Made by a program: the position numbers and the translations under genes. Shown here piece by piece: positions 19,085-28,210 of a stretch of DNA of 63,484 bases. The DNA comes from Anaerolineae bacterium (GTDB taxonomy: Bacteria; Chloroflexota; Anaerolineae; Promineifilales; Promineifilaceae): contig JAHBVI010000026.1 in NCBI GenBank assembly GCA_019637635.1, positions 1 through 63,484 on the forward strand. Reading direction: 5' to 3'. Below the pieces are notes generated by a model, which was not told the DNA's origin, searched no databases, and saw nothing but the letters and a program-made list of their open reading frames with translations. Every line of letters begins with the position of its first letter. Position 1 is the stretch's first letter.

Positions 19085-19143
19085 GTCATTCCTGCGAAGG
19101 CAGGAATCCACGCATTTGGATACCCACCTACGCGGGTATGACA
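19085..19143. repeat. inverted GTCATTCCTGCG / CGCGGGTATGAC repeat
   Basis: GTCATTCCTGCGAAGGCAGG faces CCTACGCGGGTATGACAG, a non-coding hairpin repeat of a type common in bacterial spacers. The remaining 19144-19330 stretch holds two ACGGCCGT copies and no gene. Confidence 0.6.
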
Positions 19144-19333
19144 GTCGAGAGATGCCTGCATAAATACAAATGATTTCTCAATTACCCAATTACCCTACAC
19201 AGGATAACGGCCGTGCCGTTAAAATGGTGACAAGAAAATAAGCAGATGTGTCAAGAAATTGTCAATGCCCGGTGGGGGCGGTGCCTGCGGGGTGGCGTCA
19301 ATTGTTTTGGAAACGGCCGTGCCGATCCGGGTC

Positions 19334-19361
19334 TTAACATAAACGAAAAAAGTTGTATAAT
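19334..19361 (+). promoter_or_regulatory. sigma-70-type promoter
   Basis: TTAACA and TATAAT are separated by 16 bases, about 80 bases before the start of the secreted SdrD-like gene. There is no competing gene on this strand. Confidence 0.6.
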
Positions 19362-19440
19362 AGTCACACTTTGCATAATGTTGCTTCATTTGAACTGCCT
19401 GCTGCGGTGAACGGGCCGGCGGTTGATCAATCGGGAGGCT

Positions 19441-20100
19441 ATGATGACGGCAAAAAAGATGACAGCAGGATTACTGGCGGTGTTGGTCTGGTTGTGGGTG
19501 GTTGGTGTGGCCGGGGCACAAACGCCTCGCCCCACCCCCACCAATGTGCCGCCACCCGGCGGCGGCGGCGATTCGGAGCAGGTTAATGATCAGCGCGGCT
19601 CTATTTCGGGTTTTGTGTATGAGGATGTGAATGGTGACGGCCGTTGCGTGGGCACTGGCGTCACCGGCGAAAACCCCATTCAGGGCGTTGATGTCCGCTT
19701 TGTCAGCAGCGACCGGAAAACCGTGATCACCAATTACTCGGGTGCAAAAGGAGATTTTGGCCTGTATGCTGCCGGGCAGAGTTACTGGGAAGTGACCGTT
19801 CTACCCCCCGCAGGCTGGACGGCGACGACACAAAGCACGGTCTATGTGCCTGTGTACCCGGAAAGCCTGAACCATGCCAACATCAATTTTTGCCTCACCA
19901 GAGGTACCAACGCGGTGATTCGGCTGCCCGGCGCCAGCGGCACCATTTTGCTGCCGGAATCTGGCGCCAGCCGCGCGGAGCAGCAGGCCGCGCAGTGGCA
20001 AATGGTATGGCAGGTATTGGCGCTGGTTACGGCCGTCTTTGGACTCGCCCTCATTGGCAGCGGCCTTTATCTGCAATGGCAGCGTAAACCATCTAATTGA
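19441..20100 (+). CDS. secreted SdrD-B-like surface protein with C-terminal anchor
   Basis: Protein of 219 residues. It has a signal peptide (about 1-28, ending VVGVAGAQT), a Pro/Thr-rich linker, and one SdrD-B/Cna-B-like beta domain (GSISGFVYEDVNGDGRC... about 50-150). A C-terminal transmembrane helix (about 190-212) ends in a basic tail, so it is membrane-anchored outside the cell. GGGAGG stands just before two consecutive ATGs (19441, 19444); spacing slightly favours the second. It is monocistronic: promoter upstream, bidirectional terminator downstream. Role probably structural or adhesive; no enzyme motif is seen. Confidence 0.75.
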   Translation: MMTAKKMTAGLLAVLVWLWVVGVAGAQTPRPTPTNVPPPGGGGDSEQVNDQRGSISGFVYEDVNGDGRCVGTGVTGENPIQGVDVRFVSSDRKTVITNYSGAKGDFGLYAAGQSYWEVTVLPPAGWTATTQSTVYVPVYPESLNHANINFCLTRGTNAVIRLPGASGTILLPESGASRAEQQAAQWQMVWQVLALVTAVFGLALIGSGLYLQWQRKPSN

Positions 20101-20106
20101 CGAAGA

Positions 20107-20138
20107 AAAAAAACCTCTGGCTGAGCCAGAGGTTTTTT
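20107..20138. terminator. bidirectional intrinsic terminator
   Basis: ACCTCTGGC-TGA-GCCAGAGGT (20113-20133) is flanked by A-tract and T-tract, so it works on both strands between two convergent genes. Confidence 0.9.
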
Positions 20139-20353
20139 TATGGGGACAGCACACGGCCGTCTGGAGGCAATTTCGTTTCTGGGATTTTGGCAATGATCTG
20201 GCGGGCCACGCCAATGACGGCAATGGGCGAGGTCATCATTTCTTCAAAACGGCCGTCTAACATCACCACCGGCTCCACCTGCATAATTACCCGGCGTAAC
20301 GCCAAAAGCTCCCCTTTCAGCCGCCGGTTTTCTTCCTGGACGATATTGAGCAT
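20138..20353 (-). CDS. small hypothetical protein, coiled-coil start
   Basis: Seventy-one residues: a heptad-like helix (NIVQEENRRLKGELLALRRVI) followed by a short mixed segment (VMLDGRFEEMMTSPIAVIGV). GGAGAG lies seven bases before the ATG at 20353, and the gene ends at the bidirectional terminator, so it is a believable gene. It lies 29 bases downstream of surE and may be its operon partner. No function recognised. Confidence 0.6.
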   Translation of the reverse strand: MLNIVQEENRRLKGELLALRRVIMQVEPVVMLDGRFEEMMTSPIAVIGVARQIIAKIPETKLPPDGRVLSP

Positions 20354-20381
20354 AGACGCTCTCTCCTTACACCCCGTACCT

Positions 20382-21254
20382 TCAGGCAGCCACAACCTCT
20401 AATTGAACTGGCTCAAAAGGGACACGGCCGTTGCTGCCGCCCGGTTCTTCAGATAGTACGGCTTCCAGGGTGTTTGTCGCCGCCGGCGCCGGCCATTCCC
20501 AATCCGCCAGCACCGCCAGGGCATGATACGCCGTCAGGTCTAGCTGTAACGGCGTGACCGAAGCATAACCCTGCGCTAACGCTCCCACATCCGTACCCTC
20601 TTTGGGCACACCGGTAGGACGGTCGCCGCCAATCCAGTAATAATCGTTACCACGTGGGTCCTGGCGTTTATCCAGCCGGTCACGGTACACCCGCAACCCC
20701 TGGCGCGTCATCTGCACACCGCGCAGTTCACCCACGGGTAGATTGGGCACATTCACATTGAGAAAAGTCCGGTCAGGCAGCCCTTTCTCCATGACGGTTT
20801 GCACCACCTGGCAGGCCACTTCTACAGCTATATCGTAATCTAATTCCCAGGAGCTAATGCCTCGGCCATCCAGCGACACCGCCAAGCCGGGCACGCCCCA
20901 GATAATGCCTTCCATCACGGCCGTGACCGTGCCCGAATACGTCACATCATGCCCCAAATTGGCCGACGTATTCACGCCGGAAACGACCAGATCAATTTTT
21001 TCATTCAGCAGCCCCATTAAGGCCAGCGCCACACAGTCCGAAGGCGCGCCATCGCTGGTAAAAGCCGGGCTGCCATCGGCCAGTTTCACCCGGCGCACAC
21101 GCAGTGGCCGGTTCAACGTTTTCACGTGCCCACCGCCTGACCAGTCATGGTCGGGAGCCAAAATACTTACCTTACCCAAGCGGCGCATACCCTGGGCTAA
21201 AGCCAGCAGCCCCGGCGCCGTCACGCCATCATCATTTGTCACTAAAATATGCAT
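20382..21254 (-). CDS. surE: 5'/3'-nucleotidase SurE
   Basis: Metal-dependent nucleotidase of 290 residues that dephosphorylates nucleoside monophosphates in stationary phase or stress. Motifs: MHILVTNDDG with the metal-binding Asp pair, APDHDWSGGGHVKT, SDGAPSDCVALAL, VVSGVNTSANLG and YSGTVTAVMEG. The start at 21254 has GGAG eight bases upstream; the longer open frame to 21323 runs through repeat sequence. It is the first gene of a likely two-gene unit. Confidence 0.95.
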   Translation of the reverse strand: MHILVTNDDGVTAPGLLALAQGMRRLGKVSILAPDHDWSGGGHVKTLNRPLRVRRVKLADGSPAFTSDGAPSDCVALALMGLLNEKIDLVVSGVNTSANLGHDVTYSGTVTAVMEGIIWGVPGLAVSLDGRGISSWELDYDIAVEVACQVVQTVMEKGLPDRTFLNVNVPNLPVGELRGVQMTRQGLRVYRDRLDKRQDPRGNDYYWIGGDRPTGVPKEGTDVGALAQGYASVTPLQLDLTAYHALAVLADWEWPAPAATNTLEAVLSEEPGGSNGRVPFEPVQLEVVAA

Positions 21255-21275
21255 CGGTTTCTCCAGGGAAATAGA

Positions 21276-21338
21276 GGTTGGTGGCCGGTAGCCGGTGACT
21301 GGTAGTTGGTACAAACCCGTCATAACTCATCACCAACC
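21276..21338. repeat. GGTAGCCGGTGAC-type spacer repeat
   Basis: GGTTGGTG and CACCAACC bound tandem GGTGGCCGGTAGCCGGTGAC units in the surE leader. It resembles in style, not sequence, the other short tandem hairpin families of the window. The remaining spacer to 21470 holds the palindrome GGTTAACAGCCGGTTAACC. Confidence 0.45.
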
Positions 21339-21472
21339 TGCGGGCTAATGCCCCTGTTGTTTTCTCTCTTTTCATACAGGTAGCAGGGTAGCCTTCCCCC
21401 GTTAAGTCCGAATCAACAGCCGGTTAAGAGCCGGCTAAGGTTTGGTTAACAGCCGGTTAACCAACCTCCCCA

Positions 21473-21506
21473 AAACCTGACAGACCTTTGAAGACCTGTC
21501 AGGTTT
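21473..21506 (-). terminator. terminator of the feo operon
   Basis: AAACCTGACAG and CTGTCAGGTTT pair across a 12-base loop just past the feoB stop codon. T residues follow on the minus strand. Confidence 0.65.
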
Positions 21507-21508
21507 GT

Positions 21509-22993
21509 TTAGCTGCCCAACCACATCACCGCCAGCCGCCAGATTTGGGCGACGAAGAAGGTGACGGTAAAACCTAAAGCCAGGGGGAGCAGGGCGGACA
21601 CGGCCGTCCACCGCTTACTGCCCGTCTCCTTGTAAATGGTGTAAATGGTGGTACTGCACGGGTTGTGCATGAGCGAAAAGAGCATCAGGTTCACGGCCGT
21701 GAGTAACGTCCAACCACCCGCCGTGAGTAAACCCTTGACGGCCGCCGGTTCGTCCAGTTCAAACATCACCCCCGCGCCCGCACCCACATCGCCAGCCGCG
21801 CCCAACATCATCGCCGTTAGCATCAGGATGGTGGGGATCACAATCTCGTTGGCCGGGATGGCCACCACGTAGGCCAGCAAAATGACGCCGTTCAGGCCAA
21901 ACAAAATGCCCGCCGGATTCAGGAAATTGACCATATACTCGGCAATGCTCACGCCGCCAATGGTGATATTGCCAATCAGCCAGATGACGGCTCCGGCGGG
22001 CAGGGCAAACACCACCGCCCGCCACAACACATACAACGTGCGGTCAATCAGCGAGGTGTAAATGGTTTGCAGTACGCGCGGCGGGCGATATGGCGGCAGT
22101 TCCAGGCTAAAGGTAGACAGTTCGCCGCGCAGTACCGTGCGCGACAAACTCCAGGAAACGACAAAGGTCAGCAGCACGCCCAACACGGCAATACCCACCA
22201 CCGCCAGCGCGGAGACCAGCCCGGAGATATACACTGGCACCAACGCGCCCACAAACAGGCTGGCAATGAGGATTTGGGTGGGCCAACGGCCGTTGCACAG
22301 CGCAAAATTATTGGTGATGATAGCGATCAGCCGTTCACGGGGGCTGTCAATCACCCGTGTAGCAATCACGCCCGCCGCATTGCAGCCAAAGCCCATCATC
22401 ATGCTCAACGACTGTTTGCCATGCGCCCCGGACTTCTTAAACACATTGTCCAGGTTAAAGGCCACCCGCGGCAGATAGCCAAAATCCTCCAGCAGCGTAA
22501 ACAGCGGGAAGAAAATCGCCATCGGCGGCAGCATCACGCTCACCACCCAGGCCGTCGCCAGATACATGCCATCAATCAGCAGCCCACTTAACCACCAGGG
22601 CAGTCCAATCGTGTTGGCAATCTGGTGCAAAATCGGCACCATCGTATCAATGAGAATCGAGGCCAGAAATTGGGATGGATAATTGGCGCCAATAATCGTC
22701 AGCCAGAACACGGCGGCCAGCATGGCGATCATCATCGGGAAACCCCAGATGCGGCTGGTGACAATGCGGTCAATGGTGCGATCCAGGTCAAAGCGCGGCT
22801 TTTCGCCAGGGCGCGTCACGGCGCGGTCGGCCAGTTGCGCCGCGTTGGTGTAGATGTCTTCCATCAACTGTTCATGGAAATCCTGCCCGATTTGCCAGCG
22901 CAATGATTCGGCCATTTGTAAAACGGCATCTTGGGGATCAGGGGCAGGTTGAGGGGCCATCACGCCCCGGCCATTCAAAGGATAGGTGGTCAT
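21509..22993 (-). CDS. feoB: ferrous iron transporter FeoB, membrane part (split gene)
   Basis: Membrane permease half of FeoB, 494 residues. It has the family [13 protein letters not shown] and CNGRWPTQ motifs (Gate domains) and about eight transmembrane segments, with [16 protein letters not shown] near the end. The GTPase that is normally fused to it is encoded by the gene just upstream, with a four-base ATGA overlap, so the protein is split. Split FeoB is known in several lineages. The first ~80 residues are a helical spacer that may dock the G protein. Confidence 0.93.
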   Translation of the reverse strand: MTTYPLNGRGVMAPQPAPDPQDAVLQMAESLRWQIGQDFHEQLMEDIYTNAAQLADRAVTRPGEKPRFDLDRTIDRIVTSRIWGFPMMIAMLAAVFWLTIIGANYPSQFLASILIDTMVPILHQIANTIGLPWWLSGLLIDGMYLATAWVVSVMLPPMAIFFPLFTLLEDFGYLPRVAFNLDNVFKKSGAHGKQSLSMMMGFGCNAAGVIATRVIDSPRERLIAIITNNFALCNGRWPTQILIASLFVGALVPVYISGLVSALAVVGIAVLGVLLTFVVSWSLSRTVLRGELSTFSLELPPYRPPRVLQTIYTSLIDRTLYVLWRAVVFALPAGAVIWLIGNITIGGVSIAEYMVNFLNPAGILFGLNGVILLAYVVAIPANEIVIPTILMLTAMMLGAAGDVGAGAGVMFELDEPAAVKGLLTAGGWTLLTAVNLMLFSLMHNPCSTTIYTIYKETGSKRWTAVSALLPLALGFTVTFFVAQIWRLAVMWLGS

Positions 22994-23814
22994 ACCAGTA
23001 CCTCCAATTCGATGCGATTTGTTTGTTGCGGCGCGGGCGCATTCAGGCGGCCCAATTCGCCGTTGCGCACGGCGCGGATAATGCTCTGGTCGCCATCCAG
23101 CAGCCGCAGCGCCACCCAGCGGGCGTTGGGCAGGCCAGGGAAGGCGGCCTGTAACTGCTGCACCAACTGGTTGATCGCCTTCTGCACGGCCGACGATTCA
23201 CTTTTGATGCGGTACGGTTTGCACACCGTTTGACCGGAGGCCACTTCATGGACGGCTTGCAGCAATTCGGGCAGGCCACGGCCGTAACGCGCCGCCGTTG
23301 GCACCACCGGAATACCCAAATCCCGCGCCAGCCGCCGGTCATCCACCGTCAGGCCATGCCGTTTGGCCTCGTCCATCAGGTTCAGGCAGGCCACCGCCCG
23401 GTCGGTAATTTCCAGCACTTGCAGGGCCAGATTCAGGTTGCGTTCCAGCCGGGTAGCGTCCAGCACAATGATGGTCACGTCCGGCTGGCCGAAGAGAATG
23501 AAATCCCGCGCCACTTCTTCATCCAGACTGGTGGAAAGCAGCGAGTACGTGCCGGGCAAGTCCACCAGTTTGTAGCGGGCATCGGCGTAGCTAAAACCAC
23601 CTTCGGCACGGTTGACAGTCTTGCCGGGCCAGTTGCCGGTGTGCTGACGCAGCCCGGTGAGCGCATTAAAAACGGTACTTTTACCGGTATTGGGATTCCC
23701 GGCCAACGCCACCACATAATCCCAATCACTCATATCAATGCCCAGTTTTTTCAAGTTCCCGGCATTGTGAATGGGGCAGGTAGCGCAGCCGTCGGGGGTG
23801 TGTTGAGTTTGCAT
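22990..23814 (-). CDS. feoB: FeoB GTPase domain (split gene)
   Basis: G-protein half of FeoB, 274 residues. G1 [10 protein letters not shown]3 DLPGTYSL and a G4-like [11 protein letters not shown] are visible. The family [12 protein letters not shown] switch region is present, and a helical domain follows. The N-terminus has CATCPIH, a Cys-x2-Cys-x3-His cluster that could bind iron. It is coupled to the membrane half, downstream of a DtxR-FeoA regulator gene. It should energise or gate Fe2+ uptake. Confidence 0.93.
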   Translation of the reverse strand: MQTQHTPDGCATCPIHNAGNLKKLGIDMSDWDYVVALAGNPNTGKSTVFNALTGLRQHTGNWPGKTVNRAEGGFSYADARYKLVDLPGTYSLLSTSLDEEVARDFILFGQPDVTIIVLDATRLERNLNLALQVLEITDRAVACLNLMDEAKRHGLTVDDRRLARDLGIPVVPTAARYGRGLPELLQAVHEVASGQTVCKPYRIKSESSAVQKAINQLVQQLQAAFPGLPNARWVALRLLDGDQSIIRAVRNGELGRLNAPAPQQTNRIELEVLV

Positions 23815-23836
23815 GTGTTTAGTTCCTCTTTATTTC

Positions 23837-23884
23837 TGATGCGTGATGCGTGACAGATCACGGGTCACGCATCACGCATCACGG
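23837..23884. repeat. ACGCATCAC/GTGATGCGT junction repeat
   Basis: GATGCGTGATGCGTGAC faces GTCACGCATCACGCATCAC. It supplies the last codons (VMRDA) and the stop of the DtxR-FeoA gene, then separates it from feoB. Confidence 0.8.
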
Positions 23885-24890
23885 ATATAAGCGCCGCCTG
23901 CTCCTGCCGCAGGGCAATCGTCGCGCCGCGAATCTGGTAGGCAACGGGGTCGCCGCTGGGGCTGCGAAAACCGGCGGTGATTTTGGCCCCACGCAGAATG
24001 CCCAAATCCATAAAACGGCGTCGTTCTGCGCCGCGACACGCAGGCGAAATAGCAATGACTTCGCCGGTTTCGCCCGATTTGAGGGCGGTCAGCGGTTCGC
24101 CAACGGGGGCGGGTTCGGGGAGCACGGCCGTCTCCGTTTCCACCACCGACACATTCGCAGCAATAATGGGGGCCAGCCAATGTTCATTGCCATTGGCCCA
24201 AAAGCGGATGCGCTCTGGTGAGGCTTCCACCACGCGCACGGCCATGCCCGGATGCAACCCTTCGGCGGCTAATTGAGCGTATACCAGTTCCGGTTCATCT
24301 TCCAGGTGAACGATGCGGGCCGGCGTGTCCAGCGGCAGTTGGGTCAATGCCTTGCCGCCGTGCGCCACCATTTTGCCGCTGGCCGAGGGGATAGGATCGC
24401 CGTGCGGATCGTGCGTGGGGTGGCCTAGCCGTTCCGCCAGTGCTTCCACTTCTTGTGGGGAAAGTTGGTGTTCAATGAGGTCGGCACGGCCGTGCCATTC
24501 TGCCTGGTCATAGCCCGTTTCTTCGGCCAGGTGGCGCTCCCACAGCCGGTGGGCGCGGATGATGTGCAGCGCCGCTTCCCGGCCCGGTGGGGTCAGATGA
24601 ATCTTCCCCTCCTGCATAGTCAGGAGATGTTCTTTTTGCATGTGGGTGAGCAAGACGGCCGTGTCATTCTGGCTGATGTTCAGTGTCCCGGCAATGGCCG
24701 CCAATGTCGGTTTTTCACCGCGCATCTCCGCTTTGTGAATGAACTTGAGCGCGTCTTCCGTCAGCACCCGCTGTGTCAGGCGGCCCGTTTGCTGCCAGCG
24801 CCAATACAGCCCCCGCTCCGGCAAGAATAACAGGAGGGGAACGGCGACGACGGCCGTGCCGATGAGTAAAGCAATTAATGGATCATACAT
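23865..24890 (-). CDS. membrane-tethered DtxR-type repressor fused to FeoA domain
   Basis: Protein of 341 residues combining an N-terminal transmembrane helix (about 5-24), a DtxR/MntR winged helix (DALKFIHKAEMRGEKPTLAA; about 45-105), a metal-binding/dimerisation part with His/Glu residues (IIRAHRLWERHLAEETGYDQ), and SH3-like FeoA domains. The first FeoA-like segment spans about 185-245; the second, LKSGETGEVIAISPACRG..., spans about 265-338. Known members repress iron or manganese uptake genes. Here it heads the feo operon and a matching inverted repeat lies in its leader, so iron-dependent self-control is likely. The membrane helix is unusual. Confidence 0.85.
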   Translation of the reverse strand: MYDPLIALLIGTAVVAVPLLLFLPERGLYWRWQQTGRLTQRVLTEDALKFIHKAEMRGEKPTLAAIAGTLNISQNDTAVLLTHMQKEHLLTMQEGKIHLTPPGREAALHIIRAHRLWERHLAEETGYDQAEWHGRADLIEHQLSPQEVEALAERLGHPTHDPHGDPIPSASGKMVAHGGKALTQLPLDTPARIVHLEDEPELVYAQLAAEGLHPGMAVRVVEASPERIRFWANGNEHWLAPIIAANVSVVETETAVLPEPAPVGEPLTALKSGETGEVIAISPACRGAERRRFMDLGILRGAKITAGFRSPSGDPVAYQIRGATIALRQEQAALISVMRDA

Positions 24891-24904
24891 AGCGCCTCCG
24901 AAAA

Positions 24905-24935
24905 TTAGATGTATCTAAATATCAGTTTAGCTAAA
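24905..24935 (-). promoter_or_regulatory. candidate DtxR-family iron box
   Basis: TTAGAT-GT-ATCTAA (24905-24918) and the perfect palindrome TTTAGCTAAA (24926-24935) lie 15-45 bases before the start of the DtxR-FeoA gene. The TTAG...CTAA pattern is what DtxR/IdeR/MntR-type proteins bind. Confidence 0.6.
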
Positions 24936-25001
24936 AGACTAAAAATTTGCAAGTGGCAAAATGAGCATGTGAAGACGGCCGTTTCTCCCTGCCCCCCTTT
25001 A

Positions 25002-25010
25002 TGCTACAAT
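25002..25010 (+). promoter_or_regulatory. extended -10 element
   Basis: TGCTACAAT, an extended -10, about 40 bases before the Uma2-family gene. No good -35 is seen. Confidence 0.35.
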
Positions 25011-25049
25011 CAGGCCATTATCGGGCATATCCCAGGCAGGTAATAATTG

Positions 25050-25826
25050 ATGGCAACCTTCACTCCGCATTTTCCAACCAAAATTGAATACCCTGATACG
25101 GACGGAAAACCCATGGCCGAAAGCGACTTCCAGGCTGACCCGCTCATTTACGCCAAAACAGCATTGAAGCGGCACTTCAAACAAGATCCCCATGTCTACG
25201 TCTCTGGTAATCTGCTGCTTTATTATGAAAAAGGCAACCCGGAGGCGGTGGTAGCCCCAGACGTGTTTGTGGCCATGGGCGTCCCCAAGCGTGACCGGCG
25301 CTCCTTCAAACTGTGGGAAGAACCTAAGGGGCCAGACTTTGTCATTGAAATCACGTCCCTCAGCACTTACACCCATGATCAGGGATCCAAAAAAGGGATT
25401 TATGCCTTCCTCGGCGTCAGCGAATACTTCCAGTACGACCCCACGCAAGATTATTTGAACCCACCGCTACAAGGCTACCGGCTGGTTGACGACTACTACT
25501 TACCCATCCCCGCTACCCCCTTATCTGAGAACGCCTTCGCCTTGCACAGCAACATACTGCAACTGGACTTACAGTGGCGAGACGGCATGTTGCACCTCTA
25601 CGACCCGGAAACCGAAGAATACCTGCTGACCTACGACGAAGCGATAGATGCGCGTCTGGCGGCCGAACAGGCGCGGCAACAGGCTGAGCAGGCATGGCAG
25701 CAGGCCGAAGAACGCGCCGCCCAGGAACGCACCGCGCGTCTGGCCGCGGAAGCGCGTATCGCCGAATTAGAAGCCCAACTCAAAGCAGCGCAGGCCCGTA
25801 CGACCGGTAACAAAACTCCTGAATAA
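25050..25826 (+). CDS. Uma2-family (DUF820) PD-(D/E)xK nuclease-like protein
   Basis: Protein of 258 residues. The N-terminal ~190 residues are a Uma2/DUF820 restriction-endonuclease-like fold: the acidic VVAPDVFVAMG and PDFVIEITS carry the Asp and Glu of the active site. A C-terminal coiled coil rich in Ala/Glu/Gln (RLAAEQARQQAEQAWQQAEE...) follows. Such genes are abundant in Chloroflexota and cyanobacteria, their role is unknown, and this one stands alone. The ATG follows GGCAGG. Confidence 0.8.
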   Translation: MATFTPHFPTKIEYPDTDGKPMAESDFQADPLIYAKTALKRHFKQDPHVYVSGNLLLYYEKGNPEAVVAPDVFVAMGVPKRDRRSFKLWEEPKGPDFVIEITSLSTYTHDQGSKKGIYAFLGVSEYFQYDPTQDYLNPPLQGYRLVDDYYLPIPATPLSENAFALHSNILQLDLQWRDGMLHLYDPETEEYLLTYDEAIDARLAAEQARQQAEQAWQQAEERAAQERTARLAAEARIAELEAQLKAAQARTTGNKTPE

Positions 25827-25889
25827 GTGACAAGTTGCAGATGGCAAGTTACAGGTGACGTGCCACCTGCCACTTGCCACCCTCTTAAA

Positions 25890-27653
25890 TCACTGCTCCG
25901 CGGAAATGGAGAGGTAGACGTTGCTGATAGAGGAGGGAGCGGCCGTAAACATACGCCCGCCGGTGACATTGGCCACCCGCTCCAGCACAGGCACGTCGGC
26001 GGCGCTGCCAAAGGCGATGGGGTAAATACGCACGCCATCGGCCTCGGCATTGGCGGGCAGACAGGTGGCAAACATCTGGTTTTCGGTGGGGCGGCCAACC
26101 GTATCTTCACCATCGGAGAGCAGGATGATGCCATACAGGCGAGACTCGCCGGCAGCTACATCCTCTGCCCGCAGGGTTTCCATTTGCGCCACTGCCTCAC
26201 ACACCGCACCATACAAAGCCGTGTTGCCATCGGCAATCAGCCCGTTCACCCGCCGCGACAATCCTTCCACCACATCACCCACCCGCGCCGGTTCGGCCAG
26301 CATGGTGACATCGTTGCTAAAGACCATCAGGCCCACTTTGTCATTGGCGTCCAGGCGGTTGAGAAACTCAACAGTGGCCGCGCGAGCGGTGTTAATGCGG
26401 TCGCCTTGCATACTGCCAGACACGTCCAGTACCAGCAAAATCGTAGCTTTTCGTTTGGTGATGTTGAACAGGTCAATGACGGCATTGCTGACAGCGGCAT
26501 TGGGGCTGGGCAGCGAGGCGACGGTGCGCGGTGTGACGCTGGGGTCGGTGCCATTGGCCATGGTCAATGGGTCACGGAGGGGGATGCTGGGGTCTAACGG
26601 CCGTAGAAAATTATCAATCGCCTTCTCTTGCTGCGCCCGCGCCAGGATGAAGTCGCGGAAAATGGTGGCTGCTTCCGCTTCTTCGGCGTCCACCCAATCA
26701 GCGTTGTCCAACACACAGTAAGGTTGGTCGGCCCAGATGGCGCCGCCCGCCGGGAAAATAAAGACCAGCGGAAAAGCCAGTTCGTCGCCCCGTTCGATGT
26801 TGAAGCGTACTACCTCGGCTTCGGGTACGGCGGCAGCGTGAAGATAACTCGGCCCCTGGCGGGCCATGGCGTCGAGAATGGCGGGGGCCTGACGGCCGTA
26901 CTTGCTCGTTACCTGCTCTAATGCCCGCATGGCCTCTTCCACTTCCGGCGCGTACACATCGGCGGCGGTCAGGGTGTCCGTTTTGCCGGTGACGCCATAG
27001 ACAAAACTGGTCATAGCCAACAAACCGGAGTTGGCATAGGCGGGATGGGTGTGCCCAAAGCGGAACTGACCCCATTCGGGACGGCCGTAGCTGGCCCAGC
27101 CATTCGGGTCCTCGGCCAGCGCCACGATGGTATCCCAGCCAATCGGCTCGTCCGGCCAACCGAGTGTTTCGGCCATCGGCTGCCACATGGCAAAACCCAG
27201 TGGCGCGTAAACGGTCGGTGGGCAGGCTTCGCTGGCTAACGGTCGGTTGGTTCGCTGTTGCCACGCTTCATTGGCCTGCTCCACCCAGGATTGGTCACCC
27301 GGACTCCAGGCGATGGGCTGGATGGAACCACCTAAAATGGCGTCCATAGCGCCACCGGATGTGCCATGTGTGACCTGAACGGCAATGGGACGGCCGTTGC
27401 TCGTTTTCATACCCGCCGCGTTAAAGTCCGCCTCCATCTGTTTCATCCAGGCTTCTTTGGTATTGGACGATTCCACCGTAACCAGAATGCCACCGGCCGG
27501 CACATCTACTTGCGGAGGGCGCGTCTCCGCGTCAGTCTGGGAAGTAGTTGCGCCTTCCACCAGATTACCAATCACCTGCACGCCTACCATAACGCCCACA
27601 ATACAAAGGGCGATGACTACAATCACCACGAAAATAATGCGTGTGCGGTCCAT
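25890..27653 (-). CDS. solute-binding-like/VWA fusion protein
   Basis: Protein of 587 residues with an N-terminal membrane anchor (IIFVVIVVIALCIVGVMVGV). An extracellular solute-binding-like region follows (about 50-350; ILVTVESSNTKEAWMKQMEA..., GGAMDAILGG). The C-terminal von Willebrand A domain (about 400-585) has a complete MIDAS, DVSGSM, with the later Asp in LLSDGEDT. The start at 27653 follows GGAG by five bases. Such fusions are not transporters in the usual sense; a secreted metal-dependent adhesion or chelatase-like function is possible. It is monocistronic. Confidence 0.82.
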   Translation of the reverse strand: MDRTRIIFVVIVVIALCIVGVMVGVQVIGNLVEGATTSQTDAETRPPQVDVPAGGILVTVESSNTKEAWMKQMEADFNAAGMKTSNGRPIAVQVTHGTSGGAMDAILGGSIQPIAWSPGDQSWVEQANEAWQQRTNRPLASEACPPTVYAPLGFAMWQPMAETLGWPDEPIGWDTIVALAEDPNGWASYGRPEWGQFRFGHTHPAYANSGLLAMTSFVYGVTGKTDTLTAADVYAPEVEEAMRALEQVTSKYGRQAPAILDAMARQGPSYLHAAAVPEAEVVRFNIERGDELAFPLVFIFPAGGAIWADQPYCVLDNADWVDAEEAEAATIFRDFILARAQQEKAIDNFLRPLDPSIPLRDPLTMANGTDPSVTPRTVASLPSPNAAVSNAVIDLFNITKRKATILLVLDVSGSMQGDRINTARAATVEFLNRLDANDKVGLMVFSNDVTMLAEPARVGDVVEGLSRRVNGLIADGNTALYGAVCEAVAQMETLRAEDVAAGESRLYGIILLSDGEDTVGRPTENQMFATCLPANAEADGVRIYPIAFGSAADVPVLERVANVTGGRMFTAAPSSISNVYLSISAEQ

Positions 27654-27678
27654 AAGGTCTCCTTGTAAAAGCTGGTTT

Positions 27679-27750
27679 GAGATTAGAGAGTAGAGAGTAG
27701 AGATTGGAGATACGTCAATCTCCAATCTCTACTCTCCAATCTCGTCTCCA
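27679..27750. repeat. GGAGATT/AATCTCC hairpin repeat
   Basis: Tandem GAGATTAGAGAGTAGAGAGT units face AATCTCCAATCTCTACTCTC, able to form a long stem between the VWA gene and the rsfS promoter. Confidence 0.8.
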
Positions 27751-27793
27751 ATATGGAGAAGTTTAGGCGCAGCGGCAAACAGTTGCAAACGTC

Positions 27794-27823
27794 TTGTCAT
27801 GCCTGCGCCCTCCATGTTAGAAT
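27794..27823 (+). promoter_or_regulatory. promoter of rsfS
   Basis: TTGTCA, 18-base spacer, TAGAAT with an upstream TG (extended -10). It lies about 35 bases before the rsfS start codon. Confidence 0.6.
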
Positions 27824-27858
27824 CTGGCATATTTCAGTAAAATTGGAGGTACAAAGTT

Positions 27859-28206
27859 CTGGATAGTTTAGAGTTAGCACATCTATTGGTGGATTCGATT
27901 TTGGAGAAGAAGGGAGCAGACATTACACTGCTTGATTTGCGGGAGCAAAGCATTTTTGCCGATTACTTTCTCATTTGCAGCGGGGATAATGACCGGCAGA
28001 TCAAGGCGATTGCCCAGAGCATTGCCTACGACGCCAAACACAACGGCCGTGTCTATCCCGTGACGATGGAAGGCGAACCAGAGACCGGGTGGGTGCTGGT
28101 GGACTTCGGCGACGTCATCGTCCATGTTTTTATGCCCGAACAGCGCGAATACTATGACCTGGAAGGGCTGTGGGACGAAGCGCGCGTCTTGCTGCAAATG
28201 CAATAA
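27859..28206 (+). CDS. rsfS: ribosomal silencing factor RsfS (CTG start likely)
   Basis: RsfS/YbeB/Iojap family protein of about 115 residues that binds ribosomal protein uL14 and keeps ribosomal subunits apart under starvation. Recognisable stretches: LDLREQSIFADYFLICSGDN, RQIKAIAQSI and DFGDVIVHVFMPEQREYYDLE. No ATG is available. The in-frame TTG at 27886 would remove the conserved LDSLELAHLLVDSI start, whereas a CTG at 27859 lies nine bases after GGAGG (27845-27849) and restores it. I infer initiation at CTG. A promoter and a terminator flank the gene, so it is monocistronic. Confidence 0.92.
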   Translation: MDSLELAHLLVDSILEKKGADITLLDLREQSIFADYFLICSGDNDRQIKAIAQSIAYDAKHNGRVYPVTMEGEPETGWVLVDFGDVIVHVFMPEQREYYDLEGLWDEARVLLQMQ

Positions 28207-28210
28207 AAAA

